Notes under the pieces: generated by a model
What the model saw: the letters and a program-made list of their open reading frames with translations, nothing else
The model's database searches: none
What the model was told of the DNA's origin: nothing
Assembly: GCA_040877935.1 (NCBI GenBank)
Contig: JBBDNB010000028.1
Location: 32,859-96,858 of the forward strand
Source: Chitinophagales bacterium
Lineage (GTDB): Bacteria; Bacteroidota; Bacteroidia; Chitinophagales; CAIOSU01
Direction: 5' to 3'
Length of the DNA stretch: 64,000 nucleotides
Program-made: the position numbers and the translations under genes
Shown here: positions 25,518-35,110 of the stretch, piece by piece
Layout: each line of letters begins with the position of its first letter
Position numbering within the stretch: position 1 is the first letter of the stretch

Positions 25518-27113
25518 ATGCAAGCTTTAGTAAGTAAAGTCCAAAAAGAAAGCCAATCCTACCAGGAGAATTACGCCAAAATGAAGGCTTTGATCGATCA
25601 ACTCGATACACAACTTCAAGAAAGTTTAGATCAAGGCAAGGACAAACACATTGATCGAGCACATGAAAGCGGAAAATTCACGGCTCGAGAACGAGTAGAA
25701 CTGTTATTGGATCAAGACAGCCCATTTTTAGAATTGCTGCCACTGGCCGGAAAGGGCATGGGAGGATTTGGGGCAGGTGGAACCATCGTTTGTGGCATTG
25801 GATTGGTGAGCGGTAAAATCTGTATGATCAGTGCCAATATCGGAACTAAAAAAGGTGGGGCAATAGATTATGCCACTTTGCAAAAGAGCCTTAGAATTGG
25901 TGAGATAGCTTATGAAAATAAGCTTCCCATGATAAATTTGGTAGAATCTGCGGGAGCCAATTTGCCCGAACAGGAGAAAATATTCAATTACGGGGGAACG
26001 ACCTTTCGAGAAATCACTAGAAGATCGAAAGAAGGCCTAACTACCATAAGTGTGGTTTTTGGAAACAGCACGGCAGGTGGAGCCTATATCCCCGGCATGT
26101 CGGATTATACGGTAATGGTAAAAAAACAAGCCAAGGTGTTTCTGGCCGGACCGCCTTTGGTAAAAATGGCCACCAATGAAGTTACCGATGAAGAAAGTCT
26201 GGGCGGTGCCGAGATGCACAGCAAAATTTCAGGTGTTTCCGATTATTTGGCAAATGATGAAAGAGATGGCATTCGCTTGGCCAGGGAAATTCTTTCTTTC
26301 ATCGAGAGACCCATTGCTATTCAAAAAGCCAGAAAAAACAGAAATCCAAAATTTAATACAGATGAACTGTTGGGCATAGCCTCCGCTGATGTGAAAATAC
26401 CTTTTGACTGTCGGGAAATCATTGCCCGGCTAACCGATGCTTCCGAATTTTCAGAGTTTAAGCCAGAATATGGAAGTACCTTGGTTTGTGGATTTGCTTA
26501 TATCCACGGCTACAAAATCGGGATTTTGGGAAATAATGGCGTGCTGTTTTCTGAATCGGCCAATAAGGGTGCGCAGTTCATTCAATTGTGCAATAAAAAC
26601 AATACACCCTTGCTTTTCCTACAGAATATCACTGGATTTATGGTTGGAAAAAAATACGAGGAAGGGGGGATTATCAAGCACGGAGCAAAATTGATCAATG
26701 CCGTTTCCAATAGCGAAGTTCCGGCCATCACCATTATGATCGGGGCATCTTTCGGGGCGGGCAATTATGCCATGAACGGGCGTGCCTATCAACCCCGATT
26801 TTTGTTCAGTTGGCCCAATTCGCGCATTGCCGTAATGGGTTCTGAGCAATTGGCGGGGGTAATGGAAATCATTCAAAAGCAAGCTGCCAAGAAAGCCGGA
26901 ATTCCCTATGATGAGGAGCAAGGCAAGCAAATGGCTGAATATATGATCGGGGAGGTAGAGAAAAAATCCAACGCCCTTTATTCCAGCTCACAATTGTGGG
27001 ACGATGCTGTTATCGACCCCAGGGATACCCGGGATGTTTTGGGCATATGCCTAGAGGTCATTCATCAGGCAGGATTTAACAGTGAAGGGAAGTATGGAGT
27101 TTTCAGAATGTGA
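25518..27113 (+). CDS. mccB: Acyl-CoA carboxylase beta subunit, methylcrotonyl-CoA type
   Basis: A 531-residue carboxyltransferase subunit. FLQNITGFMVGKKYEEGG, GASFGAGNYAMNGRAYQPRF and RIAVMGSEQLAGVM closely follow the methylcrotonyl-CoA carboxylase beta pattern, with acyl-CoA binding and oxyanion segments in both halves. Partner is the biotin-carrying alpha subunit at 27277. The enzyme would carboxylate 3-methylcrotonyl-CoA in leucine breakdown. Propionyl- or geranyl-CoA cannot be excluded by sequence alone. A perfect palindrome and a repeat separate it from the alpha gene. Confidence 0.85.
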   Translation: MQALVSKVQKESQSYQENYAKMKALIDQLDTQLQESLDQGKDKHIDRAHESGKFTARERVELLLDQDSPFLELLPLAGKGMGGFGAGGTIVCGIGLVSGKICMISANIGTKKGGAIDYATLQKSLRIGEIAYENKLPMINLVESAGANLPEQEKIFNYGGTTFREITRRSKEGLTTISVVFGNSTAGGAYIPGMSDYTVMVKKQAKVFLAGPPLVKMATNEVTDEESLGGAEMHSKISGVSDYLANDERDGIRLAREILSFIERPIAIQKARKNRNPKFNTDELLGIASADVKIPFDCREIIARLTDASEFSEFKPEYGSTLVCGFAYIHGYKIGILGNNGVLFSESANKGAQFIQLCNKNNTPLLFLQNITGFMVGKKYEEGGIIKHGAKLINAVSNSEVPAITIMIGASFGAGNYAMNGRAYQPRFLFSWPNSRIAVMGSEQLAGVMEIIQKQAAKKAGIPYDEEQGKQMAEYMIGEVEKKSNALYSSSQLWDDAVIDPRDTRDVLGICLEVIHQAGFNSEGKYGVFRM

Positions 27114-27115
27114 AT

Positions 27116-27161
27116 TTTTCATTAGTAGGGGCGCACGGCCGTGCGCCCCTACTAATGAAAA
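27116..27161. repeat. 46-bp perfect palindrome
   Basis: From 3 bp after the carboxylase beta stop, two 23-bp arms (27116-27138 and 27139-27161) are exact reverse complements with no spacer, with the GC-rich core GGGGCGCACGGCCGTGCGCC. It resembles REP-like palindromes found in many bacterial genomes and could also terminate or attenuate transcription between the two subunit genes. Confidence 0.9.
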
Positions 27162-27162
27162 T

Positions 27163-27205
27163 CCTCGGGGCAAGCCAGCCTTTTTGGGCAGGCAAGTTTA
27201 CGAGG
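27163..27205. repeat. Interspersed palindromic repeat, partial copy C
   Basis: CCTCGGGGCAAGCC (27163-27176) is identical to the start of copy B at 52623; the block ends in CGAGG at 27201-27205, giving terminal complementarity, with the middle AGCCTTTTTGGGCAGGC able to fold. It lies directly next to the 46-bp palindrome. Confidence 0.65.
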
Positions 27206-27276
27206 AATTTAGCGGAATTTTATTTAATATTTCTCGAAACGTGCTTTGAGAAACTAAATCTGATTAAGGTTAAAAG

Positions 27277-29343
27277 ATGATTCAAAAAATATTAATAGCC
27301 AACAGGGGTGAAATTGCCCTGCGCATAGCAAAAACATGTAGAAAAATAGGAGTGGAAACATTGGCCGTATATTCCAATGCAGATGCCAAAATGCCTTTTG
27401 TGAAATATTGCGATAAGGCTGTTGCGCTTGGTGGCAATCAATTAGCGGAAACCTATTTGAACGGAAAAAAGCTGATTGAAATAGCGCAGAAATTCAATTG
27501 TGATGCCATCCATCCCGGTTATGGTTTTTTATCTGAAAATGCTGGATTTGCTAAGGCTTGTAAAAAAGCAAAAATCATTTTCATTGGCCCTCAAGCCGAT
27601 GTGATTGATGAAATGGGCGACAAGAAAAAAGCCCGTTTGATTGCGCAGAAAGCCAATGTACCTGTTGTTCCCGGCTATGATGGAAAAGAACAGGATGCCA
27701 AAAAGTTGAAATCGGAAGCCAAGAAAATAGGATTTCCCGTATTGCTGAAAGCGTCTGCTGGAGGTGGTGGAAAAGGAATGCGCATTGTCCATGAAGAAAA
27801 AAATCTGGAAAAAGAATTGGCAGCGGCAAAAAGCGAAGCCAAAAACGCATTTGGGGACGATAAAATCCTATTGGAGAAATACTTTGAAAAAGTAAGGCAT
27901 ATTGAAGTGCAAATTTTAGGAGATCAGCACAAGAATATCATCCACTTAAACGAACGGGATTGCTCGGTACAAAGGCGCTACCAAAAGATCATAGAGGAAA
28001 GTCCCTCGCCTGCCTTGGATGAGAAATCCAGGAATGCAATTTGCAATGCGGCCCTAAAATTGGCCAAGCAATTGAATTATCAAAATGCGGGAACCGTAGA
28101 ATTTATTTTTGATGAAAAGGGCGGTTTTTATTTTCTGGAAGTCAATACAAGATTGCAAGTGGAGCACCCTGTAACCGAAGCCATTACAGGTCTGGATTTG
28201 GTGGAATTGCAAATCCGAATTGCCGAAGGACAAAAGCTCGATCTAAAACAATCGGATATTGGCTTGAACGGCCACGCCCTTGAATGTAGGATTTATGCGG
28301 AAAACCCTTACAAGGATTTCGCTCCTGCAACGGGAAAAATTTTGGCTTTTGAATTTCCCGAAATGGAAGGGTTGCGCTTGGACAATGGCGTGCGGGCCGG
28401 CAATAAAATAGATGTTTTTTACGACCCCATGATTGCAAAAGTCGTTACACATGGCAAGGACAGAACGGAAGCCATCCGAAAAATGCATTATGCCCTGGCA
28501 AATGCACAAATAGTTGGTCCGGAAAACAACAAGTATTTTCTCCAAAAAATCATGCAGCACAAAGCATTTGTAGCCGGGGATATTTACACCCATTTTTTAC
28601 AAGACAATAAAGAATTGTTTGCTCCCGCTGAAAATCAACTATTGCAAAACCTCGGGCTTTTAAGTGCCGCAGCTTATAGATGGAATTACAGAAAAGTGCG
28701 CAGAACAAACTTCAGCGGAGTAAAATCCGGTTGGCGCAATGTGAAATACAGTCTGCAAAAAGAAGCTTTCAAGCTCAATGAAAAGGAAGTTGAAATTGCT
28801 TATGAAGTCCGAAAAAATGGCTTTTATGCGCATGTAAACTACCTAGGAGCAAGCCCACAAAACATTTATGATAAAAATGAAATTAATATTTCAAGTAAGA
28901 CCTCTGAAGATTCAAATCTCGATTATCGAGTCAATGATTCTGAATATCTATTGGAAAATTTGGTGTTCGATAAAAAAATCTGCGCTTTTACTTATGATGG
29001 TGTTCGATACAAATTCCGCTTAAATTCAAATGCCACGCATATTTTCATCAGCAACCCTAAAATGCAAGTGCTGAAAATAGAGCGTGTGAGCAGATTCCCA
29101 CAAATAGAGCAAGAAAAAATCCCCGGAAGCTATCTGGCGCCCATGCCTGGGGAAATCACGAAAGTACTGGTAAAGAAAGGCGACAAGATCAAAGCAGGTT
29201 CACCTTTGCTGGTGCTGGTATCCATGAAAATGGAAAACACCATAGAAGCCCAGGAAGACGGTACCGTTTCCGAAATTTATGTAAAAGCAGGGGATTTCAT
29301 TGAGGCGGATAGTGCTTTGCTAAAATTGGATGTAAAAGAATAA
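27277..29343 (+). CDS. mccA: Acyl-CoA carboxylase alpha subunit (biotin carboxylase plus BCCP)
   Basis: A 688-residue protein: biotin carboxylase domain in residues 1-445 (ATP loop KASAGGGGKGMRIVHEE, ERDCSVQRRYQKIIEE, EVNTRLQVEHPVTE), a linker/BT region, and a C-terminal biotinyl domain with SMKMENT, K651 being the biotin site. With the beta subunit at 25518 it forms an acyl-CoA carboxylase, probably methylcrotonyl-CoA type. Residues 546-552 in the linker are encoded by a sequence identical to the end of the interspersed repeat copies at 7223 and 52670. Confidence 0.88.
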   Translation: MIQKILIANRGEIALRIAKTCRKIGVETLAVYSNADAKMPFVKYCDKAVALGGNQLAETYLNGKKLIEIAQKFNCDAIHPGYGFLSENAGFAKACKKAKIIFIGPQADVIDEMGDKKKARLIAQKANVPVVPGYDGKEQDAKKLKSEAKKIGFPVLLKASAGGGGKGMRIVHEEKNLEKELAAAKSEAKNAFGDDKILLEKYFEKVRHIEVQILGDQHKNIIHLNERDCSVQRRYQKIIEESPSPALDEKSRNAICNAALKLAKQLNYQNAGTVEFIFDEKGGFYFLEVNTRLQVEHPVTEAITGLDLVELQIRIAEGQKLDLKQSDIGLNGHALECRIYAENPYKDFAPATGKILAFEFPEMEGLRLDNGVRAGNKIDVFYDPMIAKVVTHGKDRTEAIRKMHYALANAQIVGPENNKYFLQKIMQHKAFVAGDIYTHFLQDNKELFAPAENQLLQNLGLLSAAAYRWNYRKVRRTNFSGVKSGWRNVKYSLQKEAFKLNEKEVEIAYEVRKNGFYAHVNYLGASPQNIYDKNEINISSKTSEDSNLDYRVNDSEYLLENLVFDKKICAFTYDGVRYKFRLNSNATHIFISNPKMQVLKIERVSRFPQIEQEKIPGSYLAPMPGEITKVLVKKGDKIKAGSPLLVLVSMKMENTIEAQEDGTVSEIYVKAGDFIEADSALLKLDVKE

Positions 29344-29442
29344 ACCACACAGTATTATTAAACTAATATGAATAAGATGTTAAAGGAAATAGTCAAATTA
29401 TTGTAGGATAGGCATTCAAAAAAATAAAGTTCTGTTCAAAGC

Positions 29443-29530
29443 AAAAGCTTAGTGAGACCGGGAACCTGCCTGACCGGCATAGGCAGGGCTCCGAAGGATT
29501 GAGGAGATCACCCGGCCGAACTTAGCTTTT
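29443..29530. repeat. Imperfect long hairpin repeat
   Basis: A left arm starting AAAAGCTTAGT (29443) and a right arm ending ACTTAGCTTTT (29530) pair with a few mismatches, and inside them CCTGCC pairs with GGCAGG. It occupies the 325-bp gap before the enoyl-CoA hydratase gene. The rest of that gap shows no other feature. Confidence 0.6.
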
Positions 29531-29667
29531 GTAAAGTACAGGTTTTTATTTTTTTGTCAGCCTTGAACTTTTGCTTCGTTTTGGTTCAAGCCAAAATGAA
29601 GAGAGAAAATATTCAAAGATTAATCCCAAATTTTCACCAAAAAGCTCAAAATAAAAAACCTAAGCAA

Positions 29668-30492
29668 ATGACTGCATACAAAGAAGAACAAGTAAAAGAC
29701 CTATCAAAAGAAAAATTTCATTATTTATTGGTCGAAACCAAAGACCATGTATTGACACTTACGCTCAATCGACCAAAGAAGAAAAACGCTATGAATCCGC
29801 AGTTTATGCGGGAAATTGTTTTTGCGCTGAATCATGCCAAATACAATAAATATATTTGGGTGGTGGTACTTCAAGCCAATGGCGATATATATACCGCAGG
29901 AGCGGATTTAAAGGCATTTGCCGGACAAACTACAGAAGACGATTCCACAATTCCAGAAACAGAAGAAATGCCCGTTTTAGGTGATGCTTTCAAGCAATTG
30001 AACAAGCCCTGTATTGCCAAAGTCCACGCCAATGTATATGCCGGAGGACATTTGTTGATCTGTGGTTGTACGCATGTTTTAGCAGCAGAACAGGCTCTTT
30101 TCAGTCTGCCGGAAGTCAGGCGTGGTATCTGGCCCATGCAAGTAATGGCGAGCCTGGCACCCTTGATGAACGAGCGGGAATTGCTGGATTATTGTATGCG
30201 CGGTAAAACGATTGGTGCTGAAAAAGCAAAGGAACTCAACCTGGTTACGCAAGTCAGTAACAAAGATTGTCTAGACAATGATGTCAATGAATTGGTAGAA
30301 GAGCTCAAAACCTTTTCTCCTTCTGCCATTCGATTGGGACTGAAAGCCTGGCACGAAATGAAGGAAATCAATTCTGAAAAACAGCACGGCTATTTGCTGA
30401 ATATGTTGCAGGAGATATTACAAACCAAAGATGCAGGCGAAGGACTTCAGGCATTTATGGAAAAAAGGGAGCCAAAGTGGACTGGGGAATAA
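29668..30492 (+). CDS. Enoyl-CoA hydratase/isomerase family protein
   Basis: A 274-residue crotonase-fold protein with the oxyanion-hole segments AGADLKAFAG and ANVYAGGHLL, and the second catalytic Glu in LPEVRRGIWP. The first Glu of hydratases (the GGGxE position) is replaced here (AGGHLL), so the exact reaction is unsure. Beside methylcrotonyl-CoA carboxylase it may act as methylglutaconyl-CoA hydratase, the following step of leucine breakdown, whose product HMG-CoA is the substrate of the reductase at 10752. The Met at 29668 gives the family N-terminus; longer upstream Met codons are less likely. Confidence 0.8.
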   Translation: MTAYKEEQVKDLSKEKFHYLLVETKDHVLTLTLNRPKKKNAMNPQFMREIVFALNHAKYNKYIWVVVLQANGDIYTAGADLKAFAGQTTEDDSTIPETEEMPVLGDAFKQLNKPCIAKVHANVYAGGHLLICGCTHVLAAEQALFSLPEVRRGIWPMQVMASLAPLMNERELLDYCMRGKTIGAEKAKELNLVTQVSNKDCLDNDVNELVEELKTFSPSAIRLGLKAWHEMKEINSEKQHGYLLNMLQEILQTKDAGEGLQAFMEKREPKWTGE

Positions 30493-30704
30493 ATTTAAAA
30501 AAATTGCTTTCTTCCTTCAGGAATTAAGCTTTTCAAATAAATTGTCGACAATTGTTTTAAACAAATCTGGGATTTTGTTATTTTAATGGAAATGTAATTC
30601 CATTGAAGATTGCAGCAAAAAACATATGGTTTACAAATTATTCCCAGTCGAATCTCGCTGTTTTCTGGCATTCTGAGCAATAAATAATTTCCGAATTCAG
30701 GTTA

Positions 30705-33700
30705 CTAAGAAACATGCTTCAAAGCCCTGAAATCTACCGGAACTACTCGCGACACACCAGATTCTATCATGGTAACGCCATAGATAACATCCACGGCTGC
30801 CATGGTCTGTTTGTTGTGGGTGACCAATATGAACTGGGAATTTTTGGAAAAATCCGTAATGATGTCGTTGAATTTGCCAATATTGGCATCGTCCAAGGGA
30901 GCATCCACTTCATCGAGAATGCAAAATGGCGCAGGTTTTAGCAAATAAAGCGAAAATAGAATGGCCAGCGCTGTAAGCGACTTCTCCCCTCCCGATAACT
31001 GATCGATTACCTGTGGTCGTTTGCCCTTAGGTTTTGCCAAAATATCAATTTTAGAATCCAGCGGATAATCGGGATCTGTGAGTGTCAAATCACAATCGTC
31101 TTCTTCCTGAAAAAGTGAGCGGAATACTTTCTGGAAATTTTGCCGCACTTGCTCAAATGCTTCCAAAAACTTTTCCTGTGCCGTATCCTCAATTTCCTTC
31201 ATGGTATTTTCCAAAGAAGCCTTGGCCTTGGTCAAATCCTCTTTTTGCCCGGTGATAAACTCAAAACGCTCCTTCATTTCCTCATAAGCCTCTACCGCCA
31301 TGGGGTTGACCTCACCATAATTCATCAGGCGGCTTTTAAGCTTTTCCACTTTTTCACGCAGCTCTTCTTCCGTTGTACTTCCGTCAGCCTCCTGATCTAT
31401 AATGTCATTGATTTGAATATTGAACTCAACGGAAAGTCGCTCTTTCAGCGAATTGATTTCCAGTTTCACTTCATTGAGTTTGTCTTTCAAATCCGTTAGC
31501 AATTGCTCGGTTTGCTGTCGGGTCTTGTTTTCCTTTCGCAGCTTTTCCTCCGCCTCATTTATATTGCCTTTTTGCTTGTAATAGGCAGTTTCAGCCACGG
31601 ACAGCGCAGTATTGGATTGCTCTTTTTCTGCGTATAATTTTTGAAGCGAGGCATTCAGCTTTTCAATTTGAAGTTCGGCCGCTTCTATTTCGGTTTTGCT
31701 ATTGGCATTATCTGCCAATTGTTTTTTTTCAGTTTCCTGTTGTTCCTGCTTTTGCTTTTTTAAGAAGGAAATTTCTTGCTCCAGGTTTTTCAAATAATTA
31801 GCCTGTTGATGAAACTGGATATTCTGCTCATTAAATCGGTTGGATTGTTGCATCAGCGACTGATTGACCTCCGCATATTTCGCCCGCACTTTTTCATATT
31901 CCGCATCGGCTTTTTCTTTTTCGCCATTTAACAATTTGAGCTGCTTTTGCGCATCTTTCACATTTCCCGTCATTTCGCGAATGCGCTCCTCCACTTCCTT
32001 TGTCTTTTGCTGACTGTCATTTACAAATGCCGTGAAATTTTCAATTTTGGCATCAATAGAGGCGATTTGCCTATCGAATGTATTGAGCTGCTGCTCTGCA
32101 ATGTGGATGAATTGCTTGCGCGATGTCTTTTTCAATCCGGCAATGGAAAGCTCCAATTCCTTGATTTTTTTGCTGCTGTCCTTGCGCTTGATTTCCAGCT
32201 CATCGATTTCCTCTTTCAGCTTTTCCAGATTTTTGGTTCGCCCCAAACGCATTCCCTCAAAAAGCCCGACAGCTCCTCCGGAAATAGCGTAATCGCTACG
32301 GATATACTTTCCTGTCTTTGAAATAATGCTGAGCGATTTATCCTTATTCGGATTGCTTTTGAGATGAATATCGCTGGCAGAAAAATCCTTTTCGGTGACA
32401 ATATAAACGTGGTCCAGGAGAAAAGCGACCAGTTTTTTGTATTCCGCATCCACTTCAATAATTTCCGTTGCGGGCATCAATCCACTCATGATCAATGGTG
32501 GACGCGCCTCGAAATAATCGAATTCGCTGAGCAAAAAGAAATTGGCCCTGCCAATGGAACTGTCGCTCAATAAATCGATGGCCTTATTCGCCAGTTCCAA
32601 ATCATTTACAATAAAAAAATTGAGAAAGGGCTCCAGGTAATTTTCAATACTGGCGCGGTATTCCTTGTCGCAATAAATAATGTCGGAAAGCAGCGGTGCT
32701 TCCTTTAAGCCTTCTACATTTTTTTTGAGAAACTTGGTCGATTCTGGAAATCCCTCCAAATTGTCAATCAGGCTTTTGTTGAGCTTGTATTCGTTTTGTT
32801 TTGAATCGAGGCTGCGGTTTTCCTTGTTCAGTTTTTCCTTGCTTTGCTCAATATATTGCAATTGTGCCTCAATGTTTTTTTGCAATTTTTCCTCAGATGC
32901 TTCCAATTGCTCAATCTCCTCTTTCTTGAGCTTGCGCTCTTTACTCAGTTGCTTTTTTTCTTCATTCAATTTAGAAAGCTGATCCTTGCGCTTTTCGTGT
33001 TCCTCCTTGTTTTGCGCTATGGTTTTTTCCAAATTCTGCATTTGGTTGCTGTTTACCGCAGCATTTTTTTCCATGCCGGAGATGGTCTTTTCCAATGTCT
33101 GACGCTGAATTTGCTTATCGTTCAGCTCTTTCTGCAAGGCTTCGTTTTCCTGCTTGATTTGATTGAGCTCCTTTTCCAGCTTTTCTTTTTTGTCGGACTC
33201 CTCGCTGATGCCTTTTTGCTGTTTTTCCAATTTGATCAACGCATCTGCCAATTGCGTTTCAATTTCCTTGAATTTCCGCTCCTGATCGGCCAATTGCAAT
33301 TTGATTTTCTCAATGCGCTCTTTGTTAAATCGTATTTTTTCTGTGGCTAAATTCTTATCGTTTTCTTGCCGATTGATTTCCTGAATAGTACTGTTTATGG
33401 TCTTTTGCCGATCGGATAAATTTTTCTCGGCTTCCAGCACTTCCACTTTTTGCTTTTCAATGGCCGCTTCCAACGTATCAATTACTGTTGCTTGTTGCTT
33501 TTTTAAATCCTCTTGTTCCTCGAGTTGTTTTTTTAAGGTTTTGAAAGATTTTACCAATTCGGAAATTTGCATTTTGGCCAATTCCAGACTCAGCTCCTTG
33601 TATTCTTCCTTTATCTTATTGTAGCGCATAGCCTTTCTGGCTTGCGATTCCAGTGTTTTAAGATTATTGCTAATTTCAAAAAGCAGATCCTCTACCCTAT

Positions 33701-34265
33701 CCAAATCCTGATCGGTGGCTTTCAGCTTTGCCAGTGTTTCTTTTTTGCGCTGCTTGTACTTAGAAACCCCCGCAGCCTGCTCGAATAATTTCCTGCGTGA
33801 ATTGTCCCTGTCATGCAGGATTTCATCGATCATTTTCAGCTCAATAATGGCATAGGAATCGCTGCTGATACCGGTATCGAGAAATAAGTTGCTGATGTCT
33901 TTCAATCGGCAGGGCACATCATTGATGCGATATTCACTGTCGCCCGTGCGGAACAATTTTCGGGTTACGGTTACTTCCTTAAATTCTGTGGCAATGATGT
34001 TTTTGGTGTTTTCAAAACTCAGGGAAACCTCTGCCAATCCTGCTGATTTGCGCATTTTGGAGCCATTGAAAATCAGGTTGTCCATTTTCTCCGAGCGCAA
34101 TTGGCTGCTGCGCTGTTCGCCCAATACCCAACGCATGGCATCCACCACATTGGATTTACCACTGCCATTGGGACCTACAACTCCAGTAATGTTCTGGTTA
34201 AAGTTGATGGTTGTTTTATCGGCAAAGCTTTTAAAGCCCTTGATTTCAAGTTTTGTTAAGCGCAA
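30705..34265 (-). CDS. smc: Chromosome segregation protein SMC
   Basis: A 1186-residue ATPase. Walker A GPNGSGKS is at residues 31-38, long coiled coils follow on both sides of a hinge near the middle, and the ABC signature and Walker B (LSGGEKSLTALAILFSLYLL, CILDEVDAPLDD) are near residue 1090-1130. It compacts and organises the chromosome with ScpA/ScpB partners, which are not in the window. It is a single gene, with 160 bp to the toxin-antitoxin pair upstream. Confidence 0.95.
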   Translation of the reverse strand: MRLTKLEIKGFKSFADKTTINFNQNITGVVGPNGSGKSNVVDAMRWVLGEQRSSQLRSEKMDNLIFNGSKMRKSAGLAEVSLSFENTKNIIATEFKEVTVTRKLFRTGDSEYRINDVPCRLKDISNLFLDTGISSDSYAIIELKMIDEILHDRDNSRRKLFEQAAGVSKYKQRKKETLAKLKATDQDLDRVEDLLFEISNNLKTLESQARKAMRYNKIKEEYKELSLELAKMQISELVKSFKTLKKQLEEQEDLKKQQATVIDTLEAAIEKQKVEVLEAEKNLSDRQKTINSTIQEINRQENDKNLATEKIRFNKERIEKIKLQLADQERKFKEIETQLADALIKLEKQQKGISEESDKKEKLEKELNQIKQENEALQKELNDKQIQRQTLEKTISGMEKNAAVNSNQMQNLEKTIAQNKEEHEKRKDQLSKLNEEKKQLSKERKLKKEEIEQLEASEEKLQKNIEAQLQYIEQSKEKLNKENRSLDSKQNEYKLNKSLIDNLEGFPESTKFLKKNVEGLKEAPLLSDIIYCDKEYRASIENYLEPFLNFFIVNDLELANKAIDLLSDSSIGRANFFLLSEFDYFEARPPLIMSGLMPATEIIEVDAEYKKLVAFLLDHVYIVTEKDFSASDIHLKSNPNKDKSLSIISKTGKYIRSDYAISGGAVGLFEGMRLGRTKNLEKLKEEIDELEIKRKDSSKKIKELELSIAGLKKTSRKQFIHIAEQQLNTFDRQIASIDAKIENFTAFVNDSQQKTKEVEERIREMTGNVKDAQKQLKLLNGEKEKADAEYEKVRAKYAEVNQSLMQQSNRFNEQNIQFHQQANYLKNLEQEISFLKKQKQEQQETEKKQLADNANSKTEIEAAELQIEKLNASLQKLYAEKEQSNTALSVAETAYYKQKGNINEAEEKLRKENKTRQQTEQLLTDLKDKLNEVKLEINSLKERLSVEFNIQINDIIDQEADGSTTEEELREKVEKLKSRLMNYGEVNPMAVEAYEEMKERFEFITGQKEDLTKAKASLENTMKEIEDTAQEKFLEAFEQVRQNFQKVFRSLFQEEDDCDLTLTDPDYPLDSKIDILAKPKGKRPQVIDQLSGGEKSLTALAILFSLYLLKPAPFCILDEVDAPLDDANIGKFNDIITDFSKNSQFILVTHNKQTMAAVDVIYGVTMIESGVSRVVPVDFRALKHVS

Positions 34266-34425
34266 GGAATTGGTTTTGAAAGGGCAAATTTAAGTGAAAA
34301 TGTGATAAGCTGAAGCGGAGTAAGTTTTTTATGAGCAAATTAATAAACTCCTTATTTTTGAAACAAAAGTTTACATTAAACGAAACTTTTAGTAATTTCA
34401 AGTTGTATTAAGATTTGTAAATACA

Positions 34426-34761
34426 ATGCATCCAAAGTTTGAAATAGAGTTGTTGGAAGAAGCATTTGAATTTCTCTCAAAAATAGATTTAAAAGCGAGG
34501 AAGAAAGTGTTTAAGAATTTGAACAGAGCTAAATATCAAACTGATCCAAAATTCTTCAAAAAGTTAGAGGGAGAAATTTGGGAGTTCAGAACACTTTACG
34601 CGGGAGTCCAATATCGCCTACTTGCTTTTTGGGACAAATCCGATAATAAAAACACATGGGTATTAGCAACTCATGGTTTTATAAAGAAAACCAGCAAAGT
34701 GGATAAAAAAGAAATAAATCGCGCAGAAAGCATTCGCCAACTATTTTTTAAAAATAAGTAA
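34426..34761 (+). CDS. HigB/RelE-superfamily toxin
   Basis: A 111-residue protein of the RelE/HigB-like (phage Gp49-like) toxin family, ribosome-dependent mRNA interferases. FELLEE-like N-terminus, LSKIDLKARKKVFKNLNRAK, KKLEGEIWEFRTLYAGVQYRLLAFWD and THGFIKKTSKVDKKEINRAE are typical. It is followed 2 bp later by an XRE-type antitoxin gene, the usual toxin-first HigBA order. Confidence 0.88.
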   Translation: MHPKFEIELLEEAFEFLSKIDLKARKKVFKNLNRAKYQTDPKFFKKLEGEIWEFRTLYAGVQYRLLAFWDKSDNKNTWVLATHGFIKKTSKVDKKEINRAESIRQLFFKNK

Positions 34762-34763
34762 AG

Positions 34764-35075
34764 ATGAAAAAATACACATTAAAAGAAGCTGAAGATAAAT
34801 TAATTGGCAAAAAAGGAACTCCTGAAAGAGATCAATATGAGTTTGAACTCAAGCTCGAGCTTATAGGTGATATGATCCAACAAGCCAGAAAACAAAGAAG
34901 CCTTACCCAGGAACAACTCGGTAAATTAATTGGCGTGAAGAAATCTCAAATATCAAGATTGGAGAACAACACCGGAAACATTACACTTGAAACTATTTTA
35001 AAAATATTCAAAGCATTGGAAGCTCAGGTAAATTTTAATATTCGAATGCTTAATAATGAAATTAAAGTAGTCTAA
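34764..35075 (+). CDS. XRE-family antitoxin (HigA-like)
   Basis: A 103-residue DNA-binding antitoxin with a helix-turn-helix (ARKQRSLTQEQLGKLIGVKKSQISRLENN, about residues 38-66) and a short C-terminal strand that likely binds the toxin. It overlaps the toxin gene's operon by spacing of 2 bp and would autorepress the pair, as in HigBA systems. Confidence 0.88.
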   Translation: MKKYTLKEAEDKLIGKKGTPERDQYEFELKLELIGDMIQQARKQRSLTQEQLGKLIGVKKSQISRLENNTGNITLETILKIFKALEAQVNFNIRMLNNEIKVV

Positions 35076-35110
35076 TATAGACTGTATCAGCACATATATC
35101 AGCCTTATAA

